DNA of 64,000 nucleotides from Zeimonas sediminis (GTDB lineage Bacteria > Pseudomonadota > Gammaproteobacteria > Burkholderiales > Burkholderiaceae_E): positions 3,073,671 to 3,137,670 of the forward strand of contig NZ_JAMQYE010000001.1 in NCBI RefSeq assembly GCF_023721795.1. Direction: 5' to 3'. Below are positions 45,230-54,397 of the stretch, piece by piece (position 1 is the stretch's first letter; every line of letters starts with the position of its first letter). The notes under the pieces were generated by a model. It was not told the DNA's origin, did no database searches, and saw only the letters and a program-made list of their open reading frames with translations. Both the position numbers and the translations under genes were made by a program.

Positions 45230-46132
45230 ATGAGCGTCACCTTCCGCCAGCTGCGGGCCTTCGTCCTGGTGGCCGAGTGGGGCAGCTTCACGAAGGCGGC
45301 CGCGGAGATGAACGTCACGCAGTCGGCACTCAGCCTGCTGGTCCGCAGCCTCGAGGACGCGATCGGGGTCCGCCTGATCGACCGGACGAGCCGGAGCGTC
45401 GCCCTGACCGCCGTGGGGCGGGAATTCCTCGCCAGTTCCGAACGAGTGCTGGGGGAGCTCGAGCAGTCGCTGAAGAGCGTGAACGAACTGGTCTCGAAGC
45501 GGCGTGGCCGGCTTGTCATCGCCGCACCGCTCGTTCTCGCGGGCACCTTCCTGCCGCCGGTCCTGGCGGAGTTCCGGGCGATGTACCCCGAGGTCGACCT
45601 GGTCCTGAAGGACACGCTCCCCGACCAGGTCCTGCCGCTCGTTCGAGGCGCGGCGGCCGACCTGGGGATCGGAACCTTCCACCGGAACGCCGACGACGTG
45701 CACTACCGGCTTCTGTTCCGGGAGTCCCTGGTGGCGGTCCTGCCCAGGTCGGATCCTCTCGCTTCGCGCAGCAAGGTCTCCTGGCGACAGGTCGCTTCCC
45801 GCCCGATCATGCTGCTGCCGCGCGGCAGCGTCTTCCGAACCCTGGCCGAGAGCGGCTTCGCGCAGGCAGGGGTTCAGGTCGAGCCGGCCTTCGAGGCCAC
45901 CTACGTGGGGACCCTGATCGGCCTCGTCAGGGCAGGGCTCGGCGTGGCCGTCGTGCCGGGGTATGCGACGGCCCTCCTCGATCGCGACGCGGCGGTCGCC
46001 CGCAGGCTGGAGCGGCCGGCCGTGGACAGGGAGGTTTCGATGGTCTACCGAATCGGGGCCTCGATGTCGCCGGCGGCGATCGCGTTCTCCGAGCTGCTCG
46101 AGAAGGCGGCGCGGCGGGTCCGCCCGAGTTGA
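45230..46132 (+). CDS. LysR-family transcriptional regulator
   Basis: A 300-aa regulator: helix-turn-helix at residues about 2-60 (FRQLRAFVLVAEWGSFTKAA, TQSALSLLVRSLEDAIG, LIDRTSRSVALT) and an effector-binding domain after residue 90. It is divergent from Bug-4 and its HbpS-like partner, which it probably regulates. It converges with the CoA transferase at 46182. Confidence 0.93.
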   Translation: MSVTFRQLRAFVLVAEWGSFTKAAAEMNVTQSALSLLVRSLEDAIGVRLIDRTSRSVALTAVGREFLASSERVLGELEQSLKSVNELVSKRRGRLVIAAPLVLAGTFLPPVLAEFRAMYPEVDLVLKDTLPDQVLPLVRGAAADLGIGTFHRNADDVHYRLLFRESLVAVLPRSDPLASRSKVSWRQVASRPIMLLPRGSVFRTLAESGFAQAGVQVEPAFEATYVGTLIGLVRAGLGVAVVPGYATALLDRDAAVARRLERPAVDREVSMVYRIGASMSPAAIAFSELLEKAARRVRPS

Positions 46133-46181
46133 GCGAGGCCGGCCCAGGCAGGCGCGTCGGAGACCGGACCCGCAACTCGCC

Positions 46182-47435
46182 TCACTCCGCCTCGCCGCCC
46201 CCGGCGGCGACCTTCCCGCCTCGCGCCTCGTCGTACGCCGCCCCCTGCGCGAGCATCGACGCGATGTCGGCGTCGCCGAAACCGATCTCCGCGAGCACCT
46301 CGGCTGTGTGCTGGCCGAGCAGCGGCGCCGGCTTGCGGATCTCGGTGAGCTCGCCGGTCGACTTGATCGGAAGGCCGAGCGTCTTCATCCGGCCGATCCG
46401 TGGATGGTCGACTTCGACGACCATCTTGCGCGCCGCCACCTGCGGGTCGGCCAGCGTCTGCTCGAAGCTGTAGACCGGGCCGCCGGGCACGCCGGCAGCG
46501 TCCATCTTCTCGACCCAGTGCGCGGTGGGCGCGGTGGCGAACACCGCCTCGATGTCGCGCTCGAGCTCGTCGGCGTTCTTCAGCCGGTCGGCCGGCTTCG
46601 CGTAGCGCGGGTCGGTCAGCCACTCGGGCCTGTCGCAGACCAGCTTGCAGAAGTTCTGCCAGAGCTTCTCGTTGCCCGCGCCCACCGTGGCGTAGCCGTC
46701 CTGCGTGCGGTAGGCCTGGTAGGGCGCCGAGCGGCGGTGCCGCGTGCCGGTGGGCGTGGGGATCTCGCCGGCGCCGGCCCAGGCGCCGAACTCCCAGATG
46801 CTCCAGGCAAGCCCGGCCTCGAGCAGCGAGGTCTCCAGGTACTGGCCCTTGCCGCTGCGCAGCCTGCCGATGTAGGCGCCCAGGATGCCGTACAGCGCGG
46901 TGACGCCGCTGGCGATGTCGTTCATCGCGATGCCGACCTTGGCCGGCCGGCCGCCGGGGTAGCCGGTCATCATCATGATGCCCGACATGCCCTGCGCGAT
47001 GATGTCGTAGCCGCCGCGCTTGCCGTACGGTCCGGTCTGGCCGAAGCCCGACATCGACGCGTAGACCAGGCCCGGGTTCGTCTTCGACAGGCTGTCGTAG
47101 TCGATGCCCAGCCGCTTGACCACGCCTGGGCGGAAGTTCTCCATGACGATGTCGGCGCCCGCGGCCAGCTTCAGGAAGGCCTCCTTGCCGCGCGGGTCCT
47201 TCAGGTCGAGCGCAACGCTGCGCTTGTTGCGGTTGAGCACCGCGAAGCAGTACGACTCGTCGTTCACCTTCGGGTCGAAGCGGCGCGAGGCGTCGCCGTC
47301 TGGAAAGCTCTCGACCTTGATGACATCGGCGCCGAGGTCCCCCAGCACCATCGCGCAGTAGGGGCCGGCCATCACGCTGGTCAGGTCGACCACGCGCACG
47401 CCTTCGAGCGGCAGCGACATTTCGGTGTTCTCCAT
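46182..47435 (-). CDS. CaiB/BaiF (class III) CoA transferase (copy 1)
   Basis: A 417-aa enzyme of the formyl-CoA-transferase family: [57 protein letters not shown] and [20 protein letters not shown]. The expected catalytic Asp lies in [16 protein letters not shown]. It moves CoA between carboxylic acids without ATP. It is the last gene in the run from the enoyl-CoA hydratase-like gene (52380) through the ABC genes, 52 bp after the ABC ATPase. A paralogue lies at 53166. Confidence 0.92.
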   Translation of the reverse strand: MENTEMSLPLEGVRVVDLTSVMAGPYCAMVLGDLGADVIKVESFPDGDASRRFDPKVNDESYCFAVLNRNKRSVALDLKDPRGKEAFLKLAAGADIVMENFRPGVVKRLGIDYDSLSKTNPGLVYASMSGFGQTGPYGKRGGYDIIAQGMSGIMMMTGYPGGRPAKVGIAMNDIASGVTALYGILGAYIGRLRSGKGQYLETSLLEAGLAWSIWEFGAWAGAGEIPTPTGTRHRRSAPYQAYRTQDGYATVGAGNEKLWQNFCKLVCDRPEWLTDPRYAKPADRLKNADELERDIEAVFATAPTAHWVEKMDAAGVPGGPVYSFEQTLADPQVAARKMVVEVDHPRIGRMKTLGLPIKSTGELTEIRKPAPLLGQHTAEVLAEIGFGDADIASMLAQGAAYDEARGGKVAAGGGEAE

Positions 47436-47487
47436 TCAAGGGGGCGCCGCGCGGGCGGCCCCGTCTTCGTTCAAGGGCTTGCGGGCC

Positions 47488-48552
47488 TCACTCGATGACC
47501 GTGACCTGGGTCGCGTCGATCTCGGCGATCACGTCCTCGTGCATGTCGAAGACCTCCTGCGGGCGAGCGGTCACCCGCAGCGGCTCGGCCAGGCCCGGGA
47601 TCCGGATCTGGTAGTCCCACGACTCGCCGAGGTAGGCGCGCTGGTCGATCTTCGCCGCCACGCAGTAGCGGCCGTCGCCGGCGGGCGGGGCGCTGCGGTG
47701 CAGGTGGATGCACTGCGGACGCACCGACACCTTGACCTGCTCGGACAGGCCCTCGCCGAGGGCCGCGGCCGGCAGCCCGAAGCCGCCGAAGTCGACCTGC
47801 CCGCCGTCCAGGCGCCCCTCGAGGAAGTTCGTCCGGCCGATGAAGCCGGCCACGAAGGCGGTCTTCGGCCTGCAGTAGAGCTCGAAGGGCTTGTCGATCT
47901 GCTCGATCTTCCCCTTGTTCATCACCGCGATCCGGTCCGAGGTGACCATCGCCTCGGCCTGGTCGTGGGTGACGTAGACCATCGTGATGTTGAACTCGTC
48001 GTGCAGCCGGCGGATCTCGAAGCGCATCTCCTCGCGCAGGTTCGCGTCGAGGTTCGACAGCGGCTCGTCGAGCAGCAGCACCGCGGGCTTCACGACGATC
48101 GAGCGGGCCAGCGACACGCGCTGCTGCTGGCCGCCGCTCAGCTCGGCCGGGTAGCGGTCGCGCAGGTGGCGCAGCTTGACAACGTCGAGGATCTCGTCGA
48201 CCCGACGGGCGATCTCCGAAGACTCGATCTTGCGGATCTTCAGGCCGAAGCCGACGTTCTCGGCCACGGTCATGTTCGGCCAGATCGCGTAGCTCTGGAA
48301 GATCATCGACATGTTGCGCTTCTCGGGCGGCAGGCTGGAGCCCGGCGACGACACCACCTTGTCCGCGACCTCGATCGTGCCGCCGGTGGGCGACAGGAAG
48401 CCCGCCATCATCCGCAGCGTGGTCGTCTTGCCGCATCCCGACGGGCCGAGCAGCGAGACCAGCTCGCCCTCCTCGATCGTGAGGTTCAGGTTGTCGACGG
48501 CGACGTAGTCGCCGAAGGCGCGGGAAACGTTGCGAAGCACGAGCTTGCTCAT
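47488..48552 (-). CDS. ABC transporter ATP-binding protein (FbpC/PotA type)
   Basis: A 354-aa importer ATPase. Walker A GPSGCGKTTTL is at about residue 38, followed by YAIWPNMTVAENVGFGLK, signature LSGGQQQRVSLARS, Walker B VLLLDEPLSNLDANLREEM and the His loop YVTHDQAEA. A C-terminal TOBE-like regulatory domain follows. Its start overlaps the permease stop by 4 bp. Similar systems import ferric iron, polyamines, phosphonates or other solutes. The surrounding CoA-metabolism genes suggest an organic substrate here. Confidence 0.93.
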   Translation of the reverse strand: MSKLVLRNVSRAFGDYVAVDNLNLTIEEGELVSLLGPSGCGKTTTLRMMAGFLSPTGGTIEVADKVVSSPGSSLPPEKRNMSMIFQSYAIWPNMTVAENVGFGLKIRKIESSEIARRVDEILDVVKLRHLRDRYPAELSGGQQQRVSLARSIVVKPAVLLLDEPLSNLDANLREEMRFEIRRLHDEFNITMVYVTHDQAEAMVTSDRIAVMNKGKIEQIDKPFELYCRPKTAFVAGFIGRTNFLEGRLDGGQVDFGGFGLPAAALGEGLSEQVKVSVRPQCIHLHRSAPPAGDGRYCVAAKIDQRAYLGESWDYQIRIPGLAEPLRVTARPQEVFDMHEDVIAEIDATQVTVIE

Positions 48553-50294
48553 GCGGAGGTTCTCCTGAGCATGAAGTCGCGGCCCATCAGGCGGAAGCCG
48601 ATCAGGATCAGCGCGACGGTGATGAAGACGAGGATCAGGCCGATCGACGCGAGCATCTCGAAGTTTCCTTCGTCACTCTTGTCGAACAGCAGCACCGACA
48701 GCACCTGCGTGTCGATCGAGTACAGGAAGATCGCGGCGCTGAGCTCGCGCGTGGCCGGGATGAACACCAGGATGAAGGCGCCGGCCAGGCTGCGCTTGAG
48801 CAGCGGCATCACCACCCGCCAGATCGCGGTGAAGCGGCTGCCGCCGAGGATCCGCACCGCGTCCTCGAGCTCGGGGTTGATGCTGCGTATCGCCGCGCTG
48901 CTGTTCGTGTACGCGATCGGCAGGAAGCGGGTCGCGAACGCGAGGACCAGGATCCATGCGGTGCCGTACAGAGCGAACGGCGGGTTCGCGTAGGCCGCGT
49001 AGAAGCCGATCGCCAGCACGATGCCGGGGATCACGAAGGGCGCCATCGTGAGGAAGGACAGCGTGTTGCCCAGGCGCTTTCCGACCAGGTTGCGGTTGAC
49101 CGCATAGGCGATGCACAGCGACAGCACGATCGCGATGATCGAGGCGCCGCCCGCGTACGTGAAGGTGTTGATCGTCGCGTCGCGGGTCAGGTTGTTCTCG
49201 AACATCGTGAAGTACAGGTTCTCGAGCGTGAAGTTGTCGAGCGAGAACCCGCGCCCCCACGCCTTCGCGGTGGCGGCCTGCACGATCACGACCATCGGCA
49301 TGAAGAAGGACAGCGTGCAGACGGCCAGGCAGAAGCCCAGCATCGGCCAGCGCCACTTGCCGAGCGCCACCGGCCGGCGCTCGCCGCCCTTGCCGGTCAG
49401 CGACACGTAGCCCTTGCGGCTGATGATCCGGCGCTGCAGCCAGAACAGCAGGATCGTGATGCCGAGCAGAGGCATCGCGTAGGCCGAGGCCACCCCCACC
49501 CTGGGCGGGAACTCGAAGAACTGCCAGAGCTGGGTCGTCACCACGTGGAAGCGCCCGGGCAGCGCCAGCAGCGCGGGCGAGCCGAACAGCGCGATCGCCT
49601 CGAGGAACACCAGGATGAACGCGCCGATGATCGCCGGCAGCGCCAGCGGCAGCGTGATCGAGAACGTGGTCCGCAGGTTGCCGGCGCCGAGGATGTTCGC
49701 CGCGTCTTCCATCTCGGAGGACACCAGGTCGAGCGCGGACTTGGTGAACACGAACACGTAGGGGAAGCTGTAGCAGGCGATGACCAGCACCAGCCCGGTC
49801 ATGCTGTAGATGTTGAACGGCCCGGAATCCGCCCCGGTCAGCGCCATGAAGGCCCGGTTCAGCCACCCCGCGTTGGGGCCGGCGAGCAGGATCCAGCCGA
49901 CCGCGCCCAGGTAGGGCGGGATGATGAAGGTGCCCAGGATCGAGATCCAGATCAGCCCCTTGAACGGCATGTCGGTGCGCGACAGCGCCCAGGCCATCGG
50001 CACGCCGAAGATCACGCACAGCGTCGCCGAGGCCAGGCCCAGGGTCAGCGAGTTGAGCAGCGCGTCGATGTGGCGCGAGCGGCCGTAGGCCGACACGTAG
50101 TTGGCCAGCGTGAAGGCGCCGTCGGCGTCCTGGAAGCTGACCAGCAGCAGGCGGACGAGCGGGTTCACGACCAGCACGACCAGCACGGCGATCGCCAGCA
50201 GCCAGACCCAGTACGAGCGGTCGATGTGACGCAGTCGCTCGCCGAGCGAGGCGGGCCGGCCCGCCGCCGAGGCGGGTGGGTTTACGGTACTCAT
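48549..50294 (-). CDS. ABC transporter permease, two fused BPD_transp_1 domains (AfuB/FbpB type)
   Basis: A 581-aa permease with twelve or so membrane helices and two copies of the importer permease loop, one near 200-250 (DLVSSEMEDAANILGAGNLR, FSITLPLALPAIIGAFIL) and one near 490-535 (NPELEDAVRILGGSRFTAIW). The internal duplication is typical of the iron/thiamine/2-aminoethylphosphonate group. It overlaps the ATPase gene and lies 118 bp downstream of the binding-protein gene, from which it is separated by a hairpin. Confidence 0.93.
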   Translation of the reverse strand: MSTVNPPASAAGRPASLGERLRHIDRSYWVWLLAIAVLVVLVVNPLVRLLLVSFQDADGAFTLANYVSAYGRSRHIDALLNSLTLGLASATLCVIFGVPMAWALSRTDMPFKGLIWISILGTFIIPPYLGAVGWILLAGPNAGWLNRAFMALTGADSGPFNIYSMTGLVLVIACYSFPYVFVFTKSALDLVSSEMEDAANILGAGNLRTTFSITLPLALPAIIGAFILVFLEAIALFGSPALLALPGRFHVVTTQLWQFFEFPPRVGVASAYAMPLLGITILLFWLQRRIISRKGYVSLTGKGGERRPVALGKWRWPMLGFCLAVCTLSFFMPMVVIVQAATAKAWGRGFSLDNFTLENLYFTMFENNLTRDATINTFTYAGGASIIAIVLSLCIAYAVNRNLVGKRLGNTLSFLTMAPFVIPGIVLAIGFYAAYANPPFALYGTAWILVLAFATRFLPIAYTNSSAAIRSINPELEDAVRILGGSRFTAIWRVVMPLLKRSLAGAFILVFIPATRELSAAIFLYSIDTQVLSVLLFDKSDEGNFEMLASIGLILVFITVALILIGFRLMGRDFMLRRTSA

Positions 50295-50326
50295 GTCGGG
50301 TGTCCCGGGCAGTCGAGGAAGGCCCG

Positions 50327-50349
50327 GGCGGGCCCTTGCAGGGCCCGCC
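50327..50349 (-). terminator. Intra-operon hairpin between binding-protein and permease genes
   Basis: A perfect 9-bp stem (GGCGGGCCC-TTGCA-GGGCCCGCC) in the 118-bp gap. There is no T-run. Such hairpins often stabilise upstream binding-protein mRNA or partly terminate, giving an excess of the binding protein over the permease. Confidence 0.5.
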
Positions 50350-50412
50350 GCGGGCGTGCGGAACCGGGTGTGCGGAGCCCGGTCCCGGCTCAGGCGGGAG
50401 TCGCGATCCGGG

Positions 50413-51459
50413 TCAGATCCCGAAGGTGTCGCGGAACTTCTCCTTCACCTCGGGGATGCCCTTGGCGATCTCGTCGGCGGTCGGGCGAGCGACCTTGATC
50501 TCCTCGAGCGGCTTCTTGCCCGGGCCCACCGCGACGCCCTTGACCACCGACAGCGCGTGGTTCTTGACCTGGGTCTCGGCGGCTTCCTTGCTGAGCAGGA
50601 ACTCGATGTACAGCTTGCCGGCGTTCGGCGACGGGGCGTTCGCCAGCACCGAGCTCGGCGACACCATCAGCAGCGCGCCGTCGGTCGGGTAGATGACCGC
50701 CAGCGGGTTGCCCTTGTCGCGGCTCATCAGGGTGGTCGCCTCGGGGCCCGCGGCGACCCAGCGCTCCTTGGCGTTGAGCATCGTGACCGTGTCGTTGACC
50801 GAGCGGCCGATCTGCGGGTTGTTCTTCTCGAGCTTCTCGAAGTACTCCCAGCCGTACAGCTTGCGCATCAGCACGACCCAGGTGCCCACGTAGCCGCTGA
50901 AGGCCGGGTGCCCGATCGAGACCTTGTCCTTCCACTTCGGGTCGAGCAGGTCGGGCCAGTTCTTCGGCGCATCGGCTTCCGAGACCAGGCTGGTGTTGTA
51001 GGTGATCAGCATCAGCGCCGCGGCGGTGGTCACCGAGTAGTGCTCGGGGTCGCTGTACTCCTTCAGCGAATCGACCATCTTGTCCCAGTTGTTGGGCTTG
51101 TACTGCATCAGCGCGCCCATCTTGCGCAGCGCCGGGTAGTGGCTGACGTCGGTGCTGCTGAACACCGAGGCGACCGGCCGCTTGGCCTGCAGGTCCTGGT
51201 TCAGGCGCTGGAAGGCCACCTGCGCGGTGGTGCGAACGAAGTTGCACTTCACGCCCGGGTACTTCTTCTCGAAGGCGGCGCAGATGTTGGCCGCCTCCTC
51301 GGTGTTGTAGTGGGCCGTGTAGACGGTGAATTCCTTCTCCTTCTTGGCGGCCTCGTAGAGCTTGGCCTCCCACTCGGGCATCTGCGCGCTGGCGGTGCCG
51401 GCGGCAAGGCCGAAGGCCGCGCAGACCGACGCGAAAACGGTGCGGATTCGCAGTTTCAT
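50413..51459 (-). CDS. ABC transporter periplasmic solute-binding protein (AfuA/FbpA-like)
   Basis: A 348-aa protein with a signal peptide (MKLRIRTVFASVCAAFGLAA, cleavage near ASAQ). The mature protein has EFTVYTAHYNTEEAANICAA, FEKKYPGVKCNFVRTTAQVA and LITYNTSLVSEADAPKNWPD, in keeping with the class of type II binding proteins for ferric iron, hexose phosphate or phosphonate. The Tyr pair that binds iron in FbpA is not evident, so the ligand is probably not free iron. It heads the ABC unit. Confidence 0.9.
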   Translation of the reverse strand: MKLRIRTVFASVCAAFGLAAGTASAQMPEWEAKLYEAAKKEKEFTVYTAHYNTEEAANICAAFEKKYPGVKCNFVRTTAQVAFQRLNQDLQAKRPVASVFSSTDVSHYPALRKMGALMQYKPNNWDKMVDSLKEYSDPEHYSVTTAAALMLITYNTSLVSEADAPKNWPDLLDPKWKDKVSIGHPAFSGYVGTWVVLMRKLYGWEYFEKLEKNNPQIGRSVNDTVTMLNAKERWVAAGPEATTLMSRDKGNPLAVIYPTDGALLMVSPSSVLANAPSPNAGKLYIEFLLSKEAAETQVKNHALSVVKGVAVGPGKKPLEEIKVARPTADEIAKGIPEVKEKFRDTFGI

Positions 51460-51535
51460 CGTGACTCCTCCAACTTGAAGTGGTGGGCGAAGCTCTGTGC
51501 GGCTTCTTCTCGCCCGGGTTTGCCCGGTATCGAAT

Positions 51536-51564
51536 GCGCCGGCGGCTGGGCAGGCCGCCGGCGC
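51536..51564 (-). terminator. Strong GC hairpin downstream of the crotonase-like gene
   Basis: A perfect 11-bp stem (GCGCCGGCGGC / GCCGCCGGCGC) with a 7-nt loop, 9 bp past the stop of the gene at 51574 and before the ABC genes. No T-run is visible. It may uncouple the first gene from the ABC unit. Confidence 0.55.
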
Positions 51565-51573
51565 GTGAGCACT

Positions 51574-52380
51574 TCAGCGGCCCCGGAACACCGGCGCGCG
51601 CTTCTCCATGAAGGCGCGGCGGCCTTCGACGTAGTCCTCGCTGTCGAAGCACTGGTCGACGACGCGGTCGCACAGCGCCTCGTCGCGCTTCGATTCGTCC
51701 TTCAGCGCCTCGCCGACGATCGTCTTGATCGACGCGACGGTCAAGGGCGCGTTGGCGGCGATCATCCGCGCGTAGTCGGCGACGTAGGCCTCGAGCTGGT
51801 CGTCGGCCACCATCCGGTTGATCAGGCCCATCTGAAGCGCCTCGGCCGCGCTGAACTGGCGGGCCGTGTAGAAGATCTCCTTGGCAAAGGCCGGGCCGAC
51901 CACGTCGACCAGCTTGCGCACGCCGGGCAGCTCGTAACCGAGGCCGAGCTTCGCGGCCGGCACGCCGAAGCGCGAGCTCTCGCCGGCGATGCGCAGGTCG
52001 CAGGACAGCGCGAGCGAAACGCCGCCGCCGATGCAGAAGCCCTCGATCATCGCGATCGTCGGCTTGCCGACCAGGCGAAGCGCCTCGCCGCCGCGCTCGG
52101 AGATCCGGCGATAGGCCTCGGTGCTCTCGGGGGTGGAGCGCTTCTGCTCGAACTCGGAAATGTCGGCGCCCGACACGAAGGCCTTGCCGCCGGCGCCGCG
52201 CGCGACGATGACGCGGATCGCGTCGTCCTTCGCGTAGTCGTCGACGATCTCGGCGAGCGCCTCCCACATCTCGACCGACACCGCGTTGCGGCGAGCCGGG
52301 TTGTTGAAGACGATCCAGCCGACCGGACCGTCCTTGCGGGCGATCATCTTCTCGGTGCGTGACGGCGTCGCGGTGCCCAT
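51574..52380 (-). CDS. Crotonase-fold (enoyl-CoA hydratase/isomerase family) protein (copy 1)
   Basis: A 268-aa crotonase-fold protein: RRNAVSVEMWEALAEIVDD, the oxyanion-hole segment FVSGADISEFEQKRS, and GFCIGGGVSLALSCDLRIAG. The position usually occupied by the first catalytic Glu (the E of the PE-x-x-LG motif) is Ala here (VPAAKLGLGYELPG), while the second (AKEIFYTAR) is Glu. It may therefore act as an isomerase, hydrolase or lyase rather than a classical hydratase. ATG 52380 is chosen by domain start. A paralogue lies at 54398, on the other side of the GntR gene. Confidence 0.88.
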   Translation of the reverse strand: MGTATPSRTEKMIARKDGPVGWIVFNNPARRNAVSVEMWEALAEIVDDYAKDDAIRVIVARGAGGKAFVSGADISEFEQKRSTPESTEAYRRISERGGEALRLVGKPTIAMIEGFCIGGGVSLALSCDLRIAGESSRFGVPAAKLGLGYELPGVRKLVDVVGPAFAKEIFYTARQFSAAEALQMGLINRMVADDQLEAYVADYARMIAANAPLTVASIKTIVGEALKDESKRDEALCDRVVDQCFDSEDYVEGRRAFMEKRAPVFRGR

Positions 52381-52418
52381 CGTTCGTGTCTCCCCTCTCG
52401 TTCGCTTCTTGTCTTCGC

Positions 52419-53075
52419 TCAGTCGAGCAGTTCCCTGGGCAGCTTCATCAGCAGGTCGGTGATCCACGGCGCGCCGCCCGGGTTCAGGTGGGCGAAGGCC
52501 GCCCTGCCTGCCGCCTCGCGGTCGTTGGCCAGGATGGCCGCGACGATCCCGGCGTGCCCGTCGAAGGACACCCGCAGCCGGACCACCGCGCTGAACGCGT
52601 GCTTCCGATAGGCCTGGGTGCGGGTGCGCATCCGCAGGATCTCCTGCCGCAGGTAGGGATTGCGCGCGCCGGCGTAGAGGATCTCGTGGAAGGCCTTGTT
52701 CGCGCGTTCCCAGCCGGCTTCGTCCTCGCGCTCGACCACGGCCTCGGACTCGCGGTGGGCGTCGGCCAGCGCCTGGCGTTCCGTTTTCGACATTCGCTCG
52801 CACGCATAACGCGCGGCGAGGCCCTCCAGCTCGGCGAGCAGTTCCCACATCGCGAACAGCTCGGGCACGTCCAGCTTGGAGACGACCATCCCGCCGCGCG
52901 GCAGGCTGGTCAGCAGCCCTTCGGCCTTCAGCTGCAGCATCGCTTCGCGAACCGGCGTGCGCGACACGCCGAAGTGCGCCATCAGCCGCTCCTCGTCGAT
53001 CGGGTCGCCGGGCAACAGCGCGCCGTCGCGGATCTGCGATTCGATGCTGCCGTGGATGCGCTCGCTGGCTTTCAC
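52419..53075 (-). CDS. GntR-family regulator (FCD/FadR-type)
   Basis: A 218-aa regulator with an N-terminal winged helix (IHGSIESQIRDGALLPGDPI, MAHFGVSRTPVREAMLQLKA) and an all-helical FCD effector domain (NKAFHEILYAGARNPYLRQE, FDGHAGIVAAILANDREAAG) with His ligands. It is divergent from the CoA transferase at 53166 and upstream of the crotonase/ABC genes. It is the best candidate controller of both arms of this locus. FCD regulators often respond to organic acids or acyl-CoA intermediates. Confidence 0.93.
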   Translation of the reverse strand: MKASERIHGSIESQIRDGALLPGDPIDEERLMAHFGVSRTPVREAMLQLKAEGLLTSLPRGGMVVSKLDVPELFAMWELLAELEGLAARYACERMSKTERQALADAHRESEAVVEREDEAGWERANKAFHEILYAGARNPYLRQEILRMRTRTQAYRKHAFSAVVRLRVSFDGHAGIVAAILANDREAAGRAAFAHLNPGGAPWITDLLMKLPRELLD

Positions 53076-53165
53076 GCGAATTTTTTATTGGATCGAGCGC
53101 ATATTGTCAATGCTCGAAAATATATTTATAAGTCGAGTGTGAATAAAAACGGAAGCGAGGAGACG
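53076..53165. promoter_or_regulatory. AT-rich GntR control region with nested palindromes
   Basis: A 90-bp divergent gap, strongly AT-rich. TCGAGC (53093-53098) and GCTCGA (53112-53117) form an inverted pair separated by 13 bp that contains ATTGTCAAT (53103-53111), itself a perfect odd palindrome. AAATATATTT (53118-53127) follows directly. These are good candidates for GntR binding and promoter elements for both directions. Confidence 0.6.
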
Positions 53166-54362
53166 ATGCCGAAGATCACCGCGTCGGGCGCGCTGGCAGG
53201 GCTCAGGGTGCTCGACCTGTCGCGCGTTCGCGCTGGCCCGACCTGCGTGCGGATGCTCGCCGACTTCGGCGCCGACGTCGTCCGGATCGAGCCCCCGCCC
53301 GGCGTGGACCCTAACGAGGGCATGTTCGCCGGCAACCGTCTGGGCGGCGATTTCCAGAACCTGAACCGCAACAAGCGCGCGCTGACGCTGAACCTGAAGA
53401 AGCCCGAGGGGCTCGAAGTGTTCAAGAGGTTGGTGAAGGATGCCGACATCGTCGTCGAGAACTGGCGGCCCGACGTCAAGGCCAGGCTGGGCGTCGACTA
53501 CGAGTCGCTGAAGGCGATCAATCCGCGGATCATCCTCGCCAGCATCTCCGGTTTCGGCCAGGACGGCCCGTACGCGAAGCGGCCCGGTTTCGACCAGATC
53601 GTGCAGGGCATGGGCGGGCTGATGTCGGTGACCGGGTTTCCCGAAACCGGACCGATCCGCGCCGGCATCGCGGTGGCCGACTCGAGCACCGGCCTGTACG
53701 CGGCGATCGGCATCCTGGTCGCGCTGCGCGAGCGGGAGAAGTCGGGCGAGGGCCAATGGGTCCACGCCTCGCTGCTCCACTCGCAGGTCGCGATGATGGA
53801 CTTCCAGGTGGCGCGCTACCTGAACGAGGGCGAGGTGCCGGTGCCGGCCGGCAACGATCATCCGACCAGCTCGCCGATGGGCATGTTCCACGCCGCCGAC
53901 GGCGCGCTGAACCTCGGCGCTTCGGGGCAGGGCACCTGGGTGCGGCTGTGCAAGGTGATCGGCCGCGAGGACTGGACAGCCGATCCCGACTGGGCGAACG
54001 AGAAGCTGCGCACGAAGAACCGGGCGCGGCTGAACGCCGCGCTCGAGGAGGTCTTCGCGACGAACACTGTGGCCCACTGGGTCGACACGCTGAACGCCGC
54101 CGGCGTGCCCTGCGGGCCGGTGTACACGGTGCCGCAGATGGTCGAGGACCCGCAGATCAGGCACCTGGGCGTGGTGAAGGAGACGCACACCACCGACGGC
54201 AAGCCGATCCGCGTGATCAGCCAGCCGGTGACGCTGTCGCGCACGCCCGCCGAGGTGGTGACCGCGGCGCCCTACTGGGGCGAGCAGACCGACGAGATCC
54301 TGCGCGAGGCCGGCTACGCCGATGCCGAGATCGCGAGGATGCGCGCCGACGGGATCGTCTGA
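53166..54362 (+). CDS. CaiB/BaiF (class III) CoA transferase (copy 2)
   Basis: A 398-aa enzyme: LAGLRVLDLSRVRAGPTCVR, LADFGADVVRIEPPPGVDPN, QNLNRNKRALTLNLKKPEGL and GFGQDGPYAKRPGFDQIVQG. The expected catalytic Asp is in GIAVADSSTGLYAAIGIL. It should activate a carboxylic acid as a CoA thioester. AGGAGACG lies before ATG 53166, and the frame extending further upstream is ignored. It leads a plus-strand unit with a crotonase-like gene, a quinone oxidoreductase and a Bug protein. Confidence 0.92.
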   Translation: MPKITASGALAGLRVLDLSRVRAGPTCVRMLADFGADVVRIEPPPGVDPNEGMFAGNRLGGDFQNLNRNKRALTLNLKKPEGLEVFKRLVKDADIVVENWRPDVKARLGVDYESLKAINPRIILASISGFGQDGPYAKRPGFDQIVQGMGGLMSVTGFPETGPIRAGIAVADSSTGLYAAIGILVALREREKSGEGQWVHASLLHSQVAMMDFQVARYLNEGEVPVPAGNDHPTSSPMGMFHAADGALNLGASGQGTWVRLCKVIGREDWTADPDWANEKLRTKNRARLNAALEEVFATNTVAHWVDTLNAAGVPCGPVYTVPQMVEDPQIRHLGVVKETHTTDGKPIRVISQPVTLSRTPAEVVTAAPYWGEQTDEILREAGYADAEIARMRADGIV

Positions 54363-54397
54363 ACCCTTCCGAATCGAATCGACAACAGGAGAACACC

